This document shows, in pieces, positions 25,435 to 35,300 of a DNA stretch of 64,000 nt (within the stretch, counting starts at the first letter, position 1; the number at the start of each line of letters is the position of its first letter). A model generated the notes under the pieces. The model was not told the DNA's origin. It did not search any database and was given only the letters and a program-made list of their open reading frames with translations. Both the position numbers and the translations under genes were made by a program. This stretch comes from Rhodanobacter denitrificans (GTDB lineage: Bacteria; Pseudomonadota; Gammaproteobacteria; Xanthomonadales; Rhodanobacteraceae), in NCBI GenBank assembly GCA_017848855.1, contig JAFIHF010000014.1:18704-82703 (forward strand), written 5' to 3'.

Positions 25435-25593
25435 GTGTCACCCCCCAAATGGCCTGCGCAACATAGCACGCGGAGGCGCCGGATTCCGGCATCGGCCGCC
25501 TGCATACATACATAATGTGGTCAGACCCGAGGCTCCCGCCGGCGTGGCGTCGCAGGCATCCTCCGCCTGTGCGGAGACACCCGACCACACACC

Positions 25594-26385
25594 ATGAAAG
25601 AAAAACACGAGATCGTCGCCAACTGGCTGCCGCGCTACACCGGCACCGCGCTGGAAGAGTTCGGCCAGCACATCCTGCTCACCAACTTCGGCCACTACGT
25701 GGACCTGTTCGCCGAATGGCACGGCGTGGAGGTGCGCGGCCGCGACCGCCCGATGCCGAACGCCACCGCCGACGGCATCACCCTGGTCAACTTCGGCATG
25801 GGCAGCCCCAACGCCGCCACCGTGATGGACCTGCTCGGCGCGATCGGGCCGAAGGCCGCGCTGTTCCTGGGCAAATGCGGCGGGCTGAAGAAGAAGAACA
25901 AGATCGGCGACCTGGTGCTGCCGATCGCCGCGATCCGCGGCGAGGGCACCAGCAACGACTACCTGCCGCCCGAGGTGCCGGCGCTGCCCGCGTTCCAGCT
26001 GCAGCGCGCGGTGTCGACGATGATCCGCGACCTCGGCCACGACTACTGGACCGGCACCGTCTACACCACCAACCGCCGCGTGTGGGAGCACGACGAGGCG
26101 TTCAAGCATCGCCTGCGCCAGACGCGCAGCATGGCGATCGACATGGAAACCGCCACCATCTTCGCCGCCGGCTTCGCCAACCACATCCCCTGCGGCGCGC
26201 TGCTGCTGGTCTCCGACCAGCCGATGATCCCCGAGGGCGTGAAGACCGAAGCCAGCGACCGCAAGGTCACCGAGAACTACGTCGAGGCCCACATCCGCAT
26301 CGGCATCGAGGCGCTCAAGCTGGTCCGCCGCAACGGCCGCAGCGTGAAGCACCTGCGCTTCGAGGAAGACGGCGAAGGGGAGTGA
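25594..26385 (+). CDS. amn: AMP nucleosidase, short form
   Basis: Hydrolyses AMP to adenine and ribose 5-phosphate. At 263 residues it corresponds to the catalytic nucleoside-phosphorylase-like domain of AMP nucleosidase without the N-terminal regulatory domain of the E. coli enzyme (484 residues). Diagnostic pieces are LTNFGHYVDLFA, NFGMGSPNAATVMDLLGA, FLGKCGGLKKKN, the catalytic stretch AIDMETATIFAAGF and LLLVSDQPMIPEGVKTE. Such short forms are annotated as AMP nucleosidase in other bacteria. The leader (25435-25593) holds TACATACATAATG, a possible -10 element, with no convincing -35. Confidence 0.9.
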   Translation: MKEKHEIVANWLPRYTGTALEEFGQHILLTNFGHYVDLFAEWHGVEVRGRDRPMPNATADGITLVNFGMGSPNAATVMDLLGAIGPKAALFLGKCGGLKKKNKIGDLVLPIAAIRGEGTSNDYLPPEVPALPAFQLQRAVSTMIRDLGHDYWTGTVYTTNRRVWEHDEAFKHRLRQTRSMAIDMETATIFAAGFANHIPCGALLLVSDQPMIPEGVKTEASDRKVTENYVEAHIRIGIEALKLVRRNGRSVKHLRFEEDGEGE

Positions 26386-26593
26386 GGGTGGGCTTGCCGC
26401 TGTGGGGTGGCCCGCTTGCGGTGGCCATCATTCCCTGCCGACCCTGAACGTTCCCGTCCGGGCCTGCGGGAAGGTGTGTGCGAGTGTTGGAGATCGCGAT
26501 CGCATGGTGGGTGGCGGATCGGGCGGCAGGCAGCCTGCCGCGAGCGGAGTTCCCGGCCTGGCACGTCACTGGCCGGGGCCGGCAAGATCGGAG

Positions 26594-28201
26594 TCACCCG
26601 ACAGGCTCGGACAGCTGCGCCGCCAGTGCGAGGCGCAGCGGCTCCAGTTGCCGCGCATAGGTTCGCCACTGTCCCAGCCCCCGGGTATGTATCGTTTCGC
26701 GTACCTGGGCGCTGCTGGGCGTGGCCACGGGTGCCGTGTTGTGTTCCGGGCGGAAGCAGGCTTCCTCGACCGGTAGCCCGCAGAAATCCAGGATCTTGCG
26801 CACGGTTGTTTCGGTTTGCTGCACCAGATCGACATAGGGGACATCGAGCATGGCGCCCGGCAATGCCGTGTTCCAGTGCCGTGCGAGCCGCCTGTATTGG
26901 CCGTAATAGTGCGCGAGCGCATCCAGGTCGTAGCTGTACGGCGAGATGTTGCCGAACATGGCCTTGTAGTTGGAAAAGCAGGTGTCCATGGGGTCGCGCA
27001 CCAGGTGCAGGATGGGTGCGTGCGGCAGGGCACGGCGGATGAAGGCGACCATCTGGATGTTCGCGGGCAGCTTGTCGACGTAGTACGCCTTGCCCTGCGC
27101 CCGCCATTGGGTCTGCTTCAGGTAGCGCTCGCCGAGTTCGCGGTAATCGACCCGTTCGCTGCGGCGGATCACCTCGAGCAGGCCCTCGGAACGAGCTGGC
27201 GCCACATCGGCGACCCAGTGCAACTGGCGCCAGAAGTCGATGATTTCCCCGGCCGAGACGACCTGCGAGTGGCTGGACAGGATGCGGTCCAGCAAGGTGG
27301 TGCCCGAACGGGGCATGCCGACGACGAAGATGGGCATGGGGCCGGGTGGCCGTGCGCTGGGCGGGGCGGGCGCGATCGGCATGCGGGTCAGCGCCGTGAC
27401 GACGGCCTCCTCGGCATCGGCCTCGTAGGGGTTCAGCGTGTGCATCAGCGTATTGCAGCGCGACAACGCGGCCCACGCCTCTTCGTGGCGACCGAGGTCG
27501 TCCAATGTCTTGAAGCAGGCGTACTCGAACTCCGCGCGCACGAAATCGCGCTCGGGGTCGGTGCTGGCAGTGGGCATCTGCTGCAATCGTTCCTGGAGCC
27601 AGACCAGTCGGTTGGTTTCCAACGATTGCCTGTGCAGGTTGACCAGCACCGTCACCGCGTCGCCGAAGGACGGCCAACGCAAGAGGCAGCGTTCCAGCAC
27701 GGAGTGCGCTGTGTCGAGCTTGCCGCTGAACTGGAGCAGCATCGCGTACATGTGCAGTTCGCCGGGACCGTCGGCGCCGGCCTCGATCGCCTGCTCCATC
27801 AAACCCCTGGCGATCGGGATGTCGCCGAGCACGAAGCGCAGGTGGGCCTGGGCAGCCAGGAGTTCGACGGGCGGCTCGGGGGCTTGGGCGAGCAGGTCGA
27901 GGCAGGCGCGTGCGGCGACAATCTCGCCGCTGGCGATCAGCCGCTCCACCAGAGACAGGATGAGCGGCGCATTGCGCGGCAGTCGGCTTGCGGCCTGCAG
28001 CAGAGGCCGGCTGGACGCCCGGATGTGTCCACGCTGGAACATCACCGTGGACAACTCGATCAGCGCGGCAGTGTCGTTCGGCGAGCGCGAAATCCGCAAT
28101 TCCAAGGCCGCCTGCGCGGCTGCGAGCCGGGCGCCGTCCTCGATTTGGCGGGCCTGCGGGTCGGGCAATGCGGGAGCCAAGGGGGGCGTTGTCGAATTCA
28201 T
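26594..28201 (-). CDS. TPR-repeat sulfotransferase family protein (copy 2)
   Basis: About 535 residues with the same plan as the neighbouring paralogues: an N-terminal TPR-like helical solenoid (about 20-270) and a C-terminal sulfotransferase with the PAPS loop FVVGMPRSGTTLLDRIL near residue 295, LVRDPMDTCFSNYK for the 3'-phosphate, and YVDLVQQTETTVRKIL near the end. Start at ATG 28201. It diverges from the first Oar-like receptor across a 512-base AT-rich regulatory region, so the two may share control. The substrate is unknown; tyrosine sulfation of a secreted peptide, as by RaxST in Xanthomonas, is one possible model (inference). Confidence 0.87.
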   Translation of the reverse strand: MNSTTPPLAPALPDPQARQIEDGARLAAAQAALELRISRSPNDTAALIELSTVMFQRGHIRASSRPLLQAASRLPRNAPLILSLVERLIASGEIVAARACLDLLAQAPEPPVELLAAQAHLRFVLGDIPIARGLMEQAIEAGADGPGELHMYAMLLQFSGKLDTAHSVLERCLLRWPSFGDAVTVLVNLHRQSLETNRLVWLQERLQQMPTASTDPERDFVRAEFEYACFKTLDDLGRHEEAWAALSRCNTLMHTLNPYEADAEEAVVTALTRMPIAPAPPSARPPGPMPIFVVGMPRSGTTLLDRILSSHSQVVSAGEIIDFWRQLHWVADVAPARSEGLLEVIRRSERVDYRELGERYLKQTQWRAQGKAYYVDKLPANIQMVAFIRRALPHAPILHLVRDPMDTCFSNYKAMFGNISPYSYDLDALAHYYGQYRRLARHWNTALPGAMLDVPYVDLVQQTETTVRKILDFCGLPVEEACFRPEHNTAPVATPSSAQVRETIHTRGLGQWRTYARQLEPLRLALAAQLSEPVG

Positions 28202-28713
28202 CCGTGGATGATAATGCGTCGGCGGGGAGTCCAATCCACCGGCAGGGCTATGAGCACGGCCATGGCAGGTCGAGAGCAGTCGAATTGATCCGGCCGTTGC
28301 CCGCTGCCGATGATTTCAAGCGGCGCCATGCCTGTCATGGCCATTCGGGCCTTGGTCGCAGGCCATGCCCAGGAGCTTGGTTGGGGGCGTTCTCGCCGGC
28401 ACTGCACGGCCTGCATGACACCAAGTCAAAACCCTCCCAAAGCCTCGCGAAGCCTATGCGGATGGTCCATTCGATCCTTAACGGCGGGTCACGACAAACA
28501 TAAAAAAATTGTTGACTATGGCATTTTTGCGGGATTACCTTACGGGCAGGTAGGTCGTGATTTGAGGCAATCGCAAGATAATCGACAAGTTCTTGCGATC
28601 AAATGGAGTTTCGCAAGAAATAGCGTTGTTTTCTTGCGAGTAAGTGATGCTGATCTGCCAGTCTGGCGCATTCCGGATGCGCCGGTTGTCCTTCAATTTG
28701 GGGAGATAATGTA
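28202..28713. promoter_or_regulatory. AT-rich divergent region upstream of the first receptor gene
   Basis: 512 bases with no credible gene. The 200 bases before the receptor are clearly AT-richer than the surrounding DNA. They hold TTGACT (28512-28517) as a possible -35 element, with only weak -10 candidates (TACCTT 18 bases later), and the alternating 8-mer array at 28571-28639. GGGGAG (28698-28703) serves as the ribosome binding site. Confidence 0.6.
28571..28639. promoter_or_regulatory. Alternating TCGCAAGA/TCTTGCGA array, about 20-bp period
   Basis: Four copies of one 8-mer in alternating orientation: TCGCAAGA at 28571 and 28611, TCTTGCGA at 28591 and 28632. Start-to-start spacing is 20, 20 and 21 bases, about two helical turns. 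As RNA, the copies would form two stem-loops with 9-bp (28570-28599) and 10-bp (28611-28639) perfect arms. The array lies 75-143 bases before the receptor start codon, either an operator for a cooperative regulator or a structured leader. Confidence 0.6.
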
Positions 28714-31700
28714 ATGAGTATTCAATATGGAGCCGGCGCTAACACCTTCCGCTGGCGCCCCACCGCCCTGGCGATCGCCTTGGGCTTGAGTTTCAATGGC
28801 GCCGTGCTTGCCCAGAGCACGGTCGGCAGCATCTTCGGCCAGGCGCCCGTGGCGTCCGGCGAAACCGTGGTGGTGAGCAATACTTCGGGCATCACGCGTG
28901 AAGTGCCGGTGGACAGCGCAGGCCGCTACCGCGTCGACCACCTGCCGGTGGGCACCTATACGGTCACCCTGAAGCAGAACGGTACGGTTGTCAGCACGCA
29001 CGAGAACGCCTACGTCTCGACCGGCAACGCTACCGGTGTCGACTTCGCCTCCACCAACAAGAATGCCACCCAGCTGTCCTCGGTGACGGTCACGGCCAAC
29101 GCGCTGCCTTCCATCGACGTCACCAACGTCAACTCGAGCACGGTCATCACCTCGGCCGACCTCAAGCGCCTGCCGGTGGCGCACAGCGCCGAGGCCATCG
29201 CGTTGTTGGCACCGAACACCACGTCGGGTAGCAGCTTTTTCCGCGGTCCGTCCGGCGGGTCGCTGGTGTCGTTCGGCGGCTCCAGCGTGACCGAGAACGC
29301 CTACTACGTGAACGGCTACAACGTGGGTGAACCGTACAAGAACCTGGGCGGCTTCCAGTTGCCCTACGGCGCGATCGAACAGCAGGAAACCCTGACCGGC
29401 GGCTACGACGCCAAGTATGGTCGTTCCGACGGCGGCGTGATCAACCAGGTCGGCAAGCGCGGCACCAACGATTGGCACTTCGGCGGCCAGGTGTCCTGGC
29501 AGCCGCGCTTCCTCGAAGGCACGCCCACCAACTACCGTTATGGCAACACCCCCGTACCGGCCTCCACCAGTCTGGTCGCCAATTCGGCCGATCCGAATGC
29601 GCCCGGCTCGTTGCGCCAGTACCGCAACAAGAACACGTATTGGGAGACGGTCTACTCCGCCTACGTGGGCGGTCCGCTGATCAAGGACAAGCTGTACATG
29701 TTCCTGGCGGGCGAAACCACCAAGGATCGTGGCACCAATGTCCTGAACAACGACAGCGGAAAGGCGCTGGACTACACCGACAAGGACACCAAGTTCTACG
29801 GCAAGCTGGATTGGAACATCACCGACAGCAACGTCTTGGAACTGACCGCGTTGAAGGACAACAACAGCCGAGGCGCCGGTTCCACCTACGGCTTCGACTA
29901 CGACACCCTGCAGCGCGGTGCGTACCTCTCCAAGAGTGACGTCACCAAGGACAATGCCCAGATCTACATCGGGCACTTCACCAGCTACATCACCGATGCG
30001 GCCACGCTGAGCATCACGGCGGGCAAGGCACACTTCCAGGATCCGGTCCTGTACGGCAACACCAGCCCGCTGCCGTTCATTTCCAGGGGCAGCCTCGGCA
30101 AGCAGCCGGATGGCTACCAGCCGCACAACGACCAGACCAACACCACGTGGACCTCGCCCGGCGCGAAGAACTCCACCCGTGGTCTGCGCGTGGACTTCGA
30201 CTACAAGCTGGGCGACCACGACCTGCTGGCTGGCATGGACAACATGTACTACCGCGCCATCGACCAGGGCCCGAGCTTCCAGAACCCGTTCAGCCCGCAG
30301 AACTATTACTGGCGCTACATCTCCGCGACGTCGGCGCAGAAGCGCCAGATCGGCTGGGCTACCAGCATGACCATGTCGCAGAAGGCCTGGTACCTGCAGG
30401 ACAACTGGCAGGTAACGCCCAACGTCTACCTGAGCGTTGGCCTGCGCAACGACCGTTTCACCAACTACAACGATCTCGGCAAGGCGTTCGTTGACGAAAA
30501 GAACCAGTGGGAACCGCGTATCGGCGCCAGCTGGGACGTGTTCGGCGACTCCTCGTTCAAGGTCTACGGCAATGCTGGCCGTTACTACCTGGCGCTGCCG
30601 AACAATGCGGCGGAGCGTGCGGCCAACCGTTCGACCTACCTGACCTCGAACTGCACGTTCACCTCGGTCGACGAAACCACCGGCGTTCCGGTGAATCCGT
30701 CGAATTGCACGCCGTGGCACTCGCCCGATGGCGAAAACGGTGCGGCCAAGGATCCGCAACAGGTCGCTGCGCGCAACCTGAAGCCGGAATACCTGGACGA
30801 GTTCATCGTCGGTTTCGACAAGAAGCTGGGCGACAACTGGGTGTACGGTGCCAAGGCCATGTGGCGCGACCTGAAGGCCGCGATCGACGACGAGTGCTCA
30901 CCGGGCCAGATCGCCACCAAGATGACCAGCATGGGCCTGGATCCGAGCTTGTACTCCAATTCGCTATACGGCGCCTCGTACTGCCGCCTGTTCAACCCCG
31001 GTCGCACCAACAACATGCTGGTGGTATCCGACGACGGCAGCAGCAAGGTGCTCGTACCGATGACCCTGAAGGATTGGGGCTTCAGCCGTGGCGCCGTGCG
31101 CAAGTACGGTTCGTTGAGCCTGTACATGGAGCACCCGTTCGACGGCAAGTGGTACGGTCGCATCGACTACACCTTTACCCGCGGTTTCGGCAACACCGAG
31201 GGTCAGGTGCGCTCCGATTTCGGTCAGGGCGACGTCTCCAAGACGGAAGACTGGGACAGCTGGCAGCTGATGGACGGCCAGTACGGCGAGTTCGCCAACG
31301 TCCGCAAGCACCAGATCAAGTTCCGTGGCGACTACCAGATCGCGCCGGAGTGGCTGCTCTCGGCCACCCTGTTGGTGCAGTCCGGTGGGCCGAAGGAGTG
31401 TTTGGGCTACTTCGGCCCGTACACCCAGGGTCCCGGCGGGTACAACCCCGGTGGCGCCAACGACCCGACCGGCTACAACAACTCCGGCACCGGCAACTAC
31501 CACTGGTGCAACGGTCAGCGCGTGACGCCGGGATCGATCGGGCATACGCCGTGGACGGAGCTGCTGAACCTGGGCGTGCACTACCGTCCGGCGTTTGCAG
31601 ACAACAAGCTGGGCTTCAACCTGGATATCTTCAATGCGTTGAACCAGCAGCATGCGTTGCAGGTCGACCCGTCGTATCAGTCAGGTTTCGACAAGAAGGC

Positions 31701-31800
31701 TGGCCCAACTGGCACGCTGATCACCAACAACTACTACGGCCAGCCGCTGTTCACCACCCCGCCGCGTACCGTGCGGTTCTCGGTGACCTACGACTACTGA
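28714..31800 (+). CDS. Oar-like TonB-dependent outer-membrane receptor (copy 1)
   Basis: 1028 residues. Signal peptide ends near AVLAQ (about 34). A carboxypeptidase-regulatory-like beta domain follows (about 38-110; GRYRVDHLPVGTYTVTLKQ), then the TonB plug (LSSVTVTANALPSIDVTNVN, then GSSVTENAYYVNGYNVGEP) and a large beta barrel. It ends in TVRFSVTYDY, with the terminal aromatic residue expected of outer-membrane proteins inserted by BAM. Xanthomonads carry many such receptors for uptake of carbohydrates, peptides or chelates; the ligand here is unknown. It has a paralogue immediately downstream and diverges from TPR-sulfotransferase copy 2. Confidence 0.92.
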   Translation: MSIQYGAGANTFRWRPTALAIALGLSFNGAVLAQSTVGSIFGQAPVASGETVVVSNTSGITREVPVDSAGRYRVDHLPVGTYTVTLKQNGTVVSTHENAYVSTGNATGVDFASTNKNATQLSSVTVTANALPSIDVTNVNSSTVITSADLKRLPVAHSAEAIALLAPNTTSGSSFFRGPSGGSLVSFGGSSVTENAYYVNGYNVGEPYKNLGGFQLPYGAIEQQETLTGGYDAKYGRSDGGVINQVGKRGTNDWHFGGQVSWQPRFLEGTPTNYRYGNTPVPASTSLVANSADPNAPGSLRQYRNKNTYWETVYSAYVGGPLIKDKLYMFLAGETTKDRGTNVLNNDSGKALDYTDKDTKFYGKLDWNITDSNVLELTALKDNNSRGAGSTYGFDYDTLQRGAYLSKSDVTKDNAQIYIGHFTSYITDAATLSITAGKAHFQDPVLYGNTSPLPFISRGSLGKQPDGYQPHNDQTNTTWTSPGAKNSTRGLRVDFDYKLGDHDLLAGMDNMYYRAIDQGPSFQNPFSPQNYYWRYISATSAQKRQIGWATSMTMSQKAWYLQDNWQVTPNVYLSVGLRNDRFTNYNDLGKAFVDEKNQWEPRIGASWDVFGDSSFKVYGNAGRYYLALPNNAAERAANRSTYLTSNCTFTSVDETTGVPVNPSNCTPWHSPDGENGAAKDPQQVAARNLKPEYLDEFIVGFDKKLGDNWVYGAKAMWRDLKAAIDDECSPGQIATKMTSMGLDPSLYSNSLYGASYCRLFNPGRTNNMLVVSDDGSSKVLVPMTLKDWGFSRGAVRKYGSLSLYMEHPFDGKWYGRIDYTFTRGFGNTEGQVRSDFGQGDVSKTEDWDSWQLMDGQYGEFANVRKHQIKFRGDYQIAPEWLLSATLLVQSGGPKECLGYFGPYTQGPGGYNPGGANDPTGYNNSGTGNYHWCNGQRVTPGSIGHTPWTELLNLGVHYRPAFADNKLGFNLDIFNALNQQHALQVDPSYQSGFDKKAGPTGTLITNNYYGQPLFTTPPRTVRFSVTYDY

Positions 31801-31827
31801 TACAGCCGACACCTTGTAACGCTTCGC

Positions 31828-31861
31828 AGCCACCGGCCGTCATGGCCGGTGGCTTTTTATT
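31828..31861 (+). terminator. Rho-independent terminator after the first receptor gene
   Basis: 11-bp perfect stem AGCCACCGGCC/GGCCGGTGGCT with loop GTCAT, followed by TTTTATT. It lies 28 bases after the stop and separates the two receptor genes transcriptionally. Confidence 0.88.
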
Positions 31862-32089
31862 GTGCACCTGCCCGGGAGTGGAATCCTCCGGCTGCCTCGG
31901 CGCCGGTACGGGCGCGGCAGTCCCGGCCAGGCGCCGTTTATGGCGGCCGTGCAGTGCAATCGGCAAGGCTATCCCATCTTCATGTGCATCGGCTCGCAAA
32001 AGGTTGCCGATCCGTGGCGCGACTATGTCTGTTTGGGTGGCAATGCTTGGGTGCCAATAAATCAGAAATACAACTGCCTATGGAGTTGA
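31862..32089 (+). CDS. Possible small Cys-containing ORF between receptors
   Basis: 75-codon ORF with no recognised family. The last part (from MAAVQCNRQGYPIFMC) has four Cys and several aromatic residues and, unlike the start of the ORF, is not GC-biased. There is no good ribosome binding site, and it begins right at the terminator of the upstream receptor. It may be chance coding or a relic. Low confidence. Confidence 0.2.
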   Translation: MHLPGSGILRLPRRRYGRGSPGQAPFMAAVQCNRQGYPIFMCIGSQKVADPWRDYVCLGGNAWVPINQKYNCLWS

Positions 32090-32372
32090 AGCGGGCCATA
32101 TTGCGAATTGTATTAACTTGCGATTATGAACGAATCGAAGAAACTTTCTTAAGCTGTTGATATAGAACATAAACAGCAAGTTCTTAATTGTTGACTTGAT
32201 GTTAGAGGGATGTTTAATGTCAGTGCGCTTCAAGCTGTTAGCAGGTGCATCGTAACTGCTGTGGAATAGGTTCGTCTGGCTTGGTTTGCCGCACTTGGCT
32301 TGGCCGCGGGTAAGGGTAGCCCGCACAGCCTTTGAAGAAATCGACATTTTCCGCTGGGGAGTTTCCAATCTC
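32090..32372. other. AT-rich leader region of the second receptor gene
   Basis: Together with 31801-32089 this forms a 572-base gap. The stretch is AT-rich like the region before the first receptor and contains single ATTGCGAA and CTTGCGAT motifs (around 32100 and 32120) resembling the 8-mers there, then a promoter at 32191-32218. GGGGAG (32356-32361) is the likely ribosome binding site, slightly far (11 bases) from the ATG. Confidence 0.5.
32191..32218 (+). promoter_or_regulatory. Sigma70-like promoter of the second receptor gene
   Basis: TTGACT (32191-32196), 16 bases, TTTAAT (32213-32218); five of six matches in each box. It would give a leader of about 145 nucleotides before the ATG at 32373. 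Confidence 0.55.
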
Positions 32373-35300
32373 ATGAATGCCATGAAAATCAATAACGTGA
32401 CACGCCGCTCCACACTGCGTCGCACTGCGCTGGCCGTGGCCATCGTCGCTGGTGTCGGCATGACCGGCCCGGTGTTCGCGCAGGCGACCACCGGTTCGGT
32501 CTTCGGTACCGCGCCGGTGTCGGCCGGTGAGACGGTACGCATTGTCAACAATGCGACCGGCCTGACCCGCGAAGTGGCGGTCGGCAGTGATGGCCGTTAT
32601 GGCGCCAACCAGTTGCCAGTGGGTGACTACACCGTGTCGCTGATGCAGGGCGGCAACGTGGTGGCCACGAAGGACCATGTGACGGTGAGCGTGGCCGGTG
32701 GCGCGTCCGTACCATTTGTCGCTGCCGAAGCCGGTGGCAAGAACATCCAGAACCTCTCTAGCGTCACGGTTACGGCCAACTCGTTGCCAGCGATCGATGT
32801 GTCCTCCACCCGTCAGACCTCGGTGATCACGGCACAGCAGTTGAAGCAGCTGCCGCTTGCCCGCAATGCCGAATCGATCGCGATGCTTGCGCCTGGCGTG
32901 GGCCCCGGCAACACCGGCTTGGGTAACGGCCCGGCCGGCACCCCGCTGATCTCGTTCGGCGGCGACTCGGTAGTGGAGAACGCCTACTACATCAACGGCT
33001 TCAACACCACCGACCCGGTGGGCAACGCGGGCGGCATCGCCTTGCCGTACTTCGCCATTGCCGAGCAGCAAACCATTACCTCGGGCTACGGCGCCGAATA
33101 CGGCCGCTCCACCGGTGGCGTGATCAGCCAGGTGGGCCAGCGTGGCGGTAACGACTTCCACGCCGGCGTGTACGCCACCTTTGCTCCGAGCTGGGCGCAG
33201 ACCGGTTACGACAACATCTACTACGCCAACCCGGCGGTCACCACGGTCGGTCAGCAGGCCGGCAACATCTACAACAACCGCCGACACGACAGCCGCTGGA
33301 GTACGGTCTATGACGCTTACCTGTCGGGTCCGCTGATCAAGGACACGCTGTTCTTCTACCTCACGGGCGAGATCGAACACGACAACACGCACATTACGGA
33401 TTCGGTCAACAACCCGTACTACTACACGCATGGCACCAGCCTGCCGAAGTTCTACGGCAAGCTGGATTGGAACATCAACGACAGCAACACGTTGGAATAC
33501 ACCAACGTGATGTCGAAGAATGCGGACCAGTTTCACAACCTCTACAACTACAACTACAACACGAACTCGATCGGCGGCTTCGCATCCATCGACAACCCGA
33601 TCTACTCCAGCAAGTTCAACATCAACATCCTGAAGTACACCTCGTACATCACCGACAACCTCACGCTGAGCGTGCTGGCCGGCAAGATGAAGAGCACCTA
33701 TTTCGGCCAGCTGGAGGTTTTCCCGGGCCTGAATCCGGCGCTTCCCGGCATCTCGCAGGTCTACAACCAGAATCCGGATGTCCCGGGCACGGGCAGCACG
33801 AATCCCAACCCGACCACCATCCCCACCACGGATCACAAGTCCTCTACGAACAATTTCCGCCTGGACCTGGATTGGAAGTTGGGCGACCACGATTTGCGTT
33901 TCGGTATCGACAACCAGCGCAGCACGGACATCAGCGATGGCACCCTGAGCCAGTGGTCGTACAGCGGCAGCTCCACCCCGTCACCGGGGTATTATTGGGC
34001 GTATGGCGTGATGCCCAATCCTGCCAACCCGACCATACTCTGCAACAACGTCGGGCAGTGCGTCGGCACTGCGGTGAATGCCGCCAACCCCAACGGCTAT
34101 TACGCCCAGCAGACCGTGTTCGGCGGCGTGGCGTCGTTCACGGTGGAACAGAAGGCGCAATACATCGAGGACAACTGGCAGGTCACGCCGAACCTGCTGT
34201 TGAATCTTGGCCTGCGCAACGACCAGTTCACCAACTACAACGGCGACAATATTCCCTACATCCGCATGACCAAGCCGCAGTGGGCGCCCCGCCTCGGCTT
34301 CAGCTGGGACATCTTCGGCGACAGCAGCGCCAAGCTGTATGGCAACGTGGGCCGCTACTACCTCGCGCTGCCTTCCGGCCTGGGCTCGCGCATGGCGGGC
34401 TCGAACAGCTATCTCAGCAAGTACTACACCTATACCTCCATCGACGCCAACGGCATCCCGCAGGGCCTGCAGCAGATTCCGGTGTCCGGGCCGGGGATCA
34501 CCGACCCCTACCAGCAGATTTCGCCGGACGGCGAACTGGGCGTGCCGAAGGATCCCAAGCTGGTCGCTGCATCCAACCTGAAGCCGATGTACCAGGACGA
34601 GCTCGTGCTGGGCTTCCAGAAGATGTTCAACGCGTTCGGGCAGCAACTGGTCTGGACCACGCAGGCGACCGATTCGCGGATGCGGAACATCATCGACGAT
34701 ACGGGTAGCATCACCCTGCCGGTCGATGCGGACCCAACCTTTGCAGGTACCGAATCCGATGTGCTGGTCAACCCCGGCAGGAGCAATATCCTGCGCTATT
34801 GCACGGCGGACAATGGTGCGGCCGTCAACCCTCAGTGCACGCATTACAGCACCTACACCTGGAACCCGCATACGGCGACGAGTTCGGCCGGGTTGGTCGT
34901 GGGCTTCCCGCGTGCCTACCGCAACTATTACAGCTTGGAAGAGTCGCTGGAGCATCCGTGGGACGGCAAGTGGGCGGCCAAGATCGATTATGTGTTTGCC
35001 CGCAGCTACGGCACCACGGAGGGGCCGACGGATTCGCCGGTGGGCCAGATCAGCAATGCCTCGGGTGCCGCGGGCGGCCACCAGTCCGGCTCGATCACCG
35101 AGGCGTGGGATTTCCCCGAGCTGATGCAGTATTCCAACGGCAACCTGCCCAACATGCACAAGCATACGTTGAAGGCGTACGGTACGTATGCGATCACGCC
35201 GGAGTGGCTGGTCAGCGGCACCTACATCATCCAGTCGGGTTCGCCGATCAGCTGCCTGGGCTACTACGGCCCGAGCGAGACCGATCCGGATGGCTATGGC

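Noticed and set aside
25517-25593. Riboswitch in the leader of the AMP nucleosidase gene (SAH-like start CCGAGG)
   Set aside because: A CCGAGGCTC string and a hairpin are present, but the conserved SAH-aptamer core is missing.
28310-28714. 134-codon ORF before the first receptor
   Set aside because: It crosses the 8-mer array and AT-rich leader, has no ribosome site or motif, and ends over the receptor start.
28693-30759. 688-codon reverse ORF opposite the first receptor
   Set aside because: Antisense shadow of the receptor gene; Val/Ala/Gly-rich without motifs, while the forward frame has signal peptide, plug and barrel.
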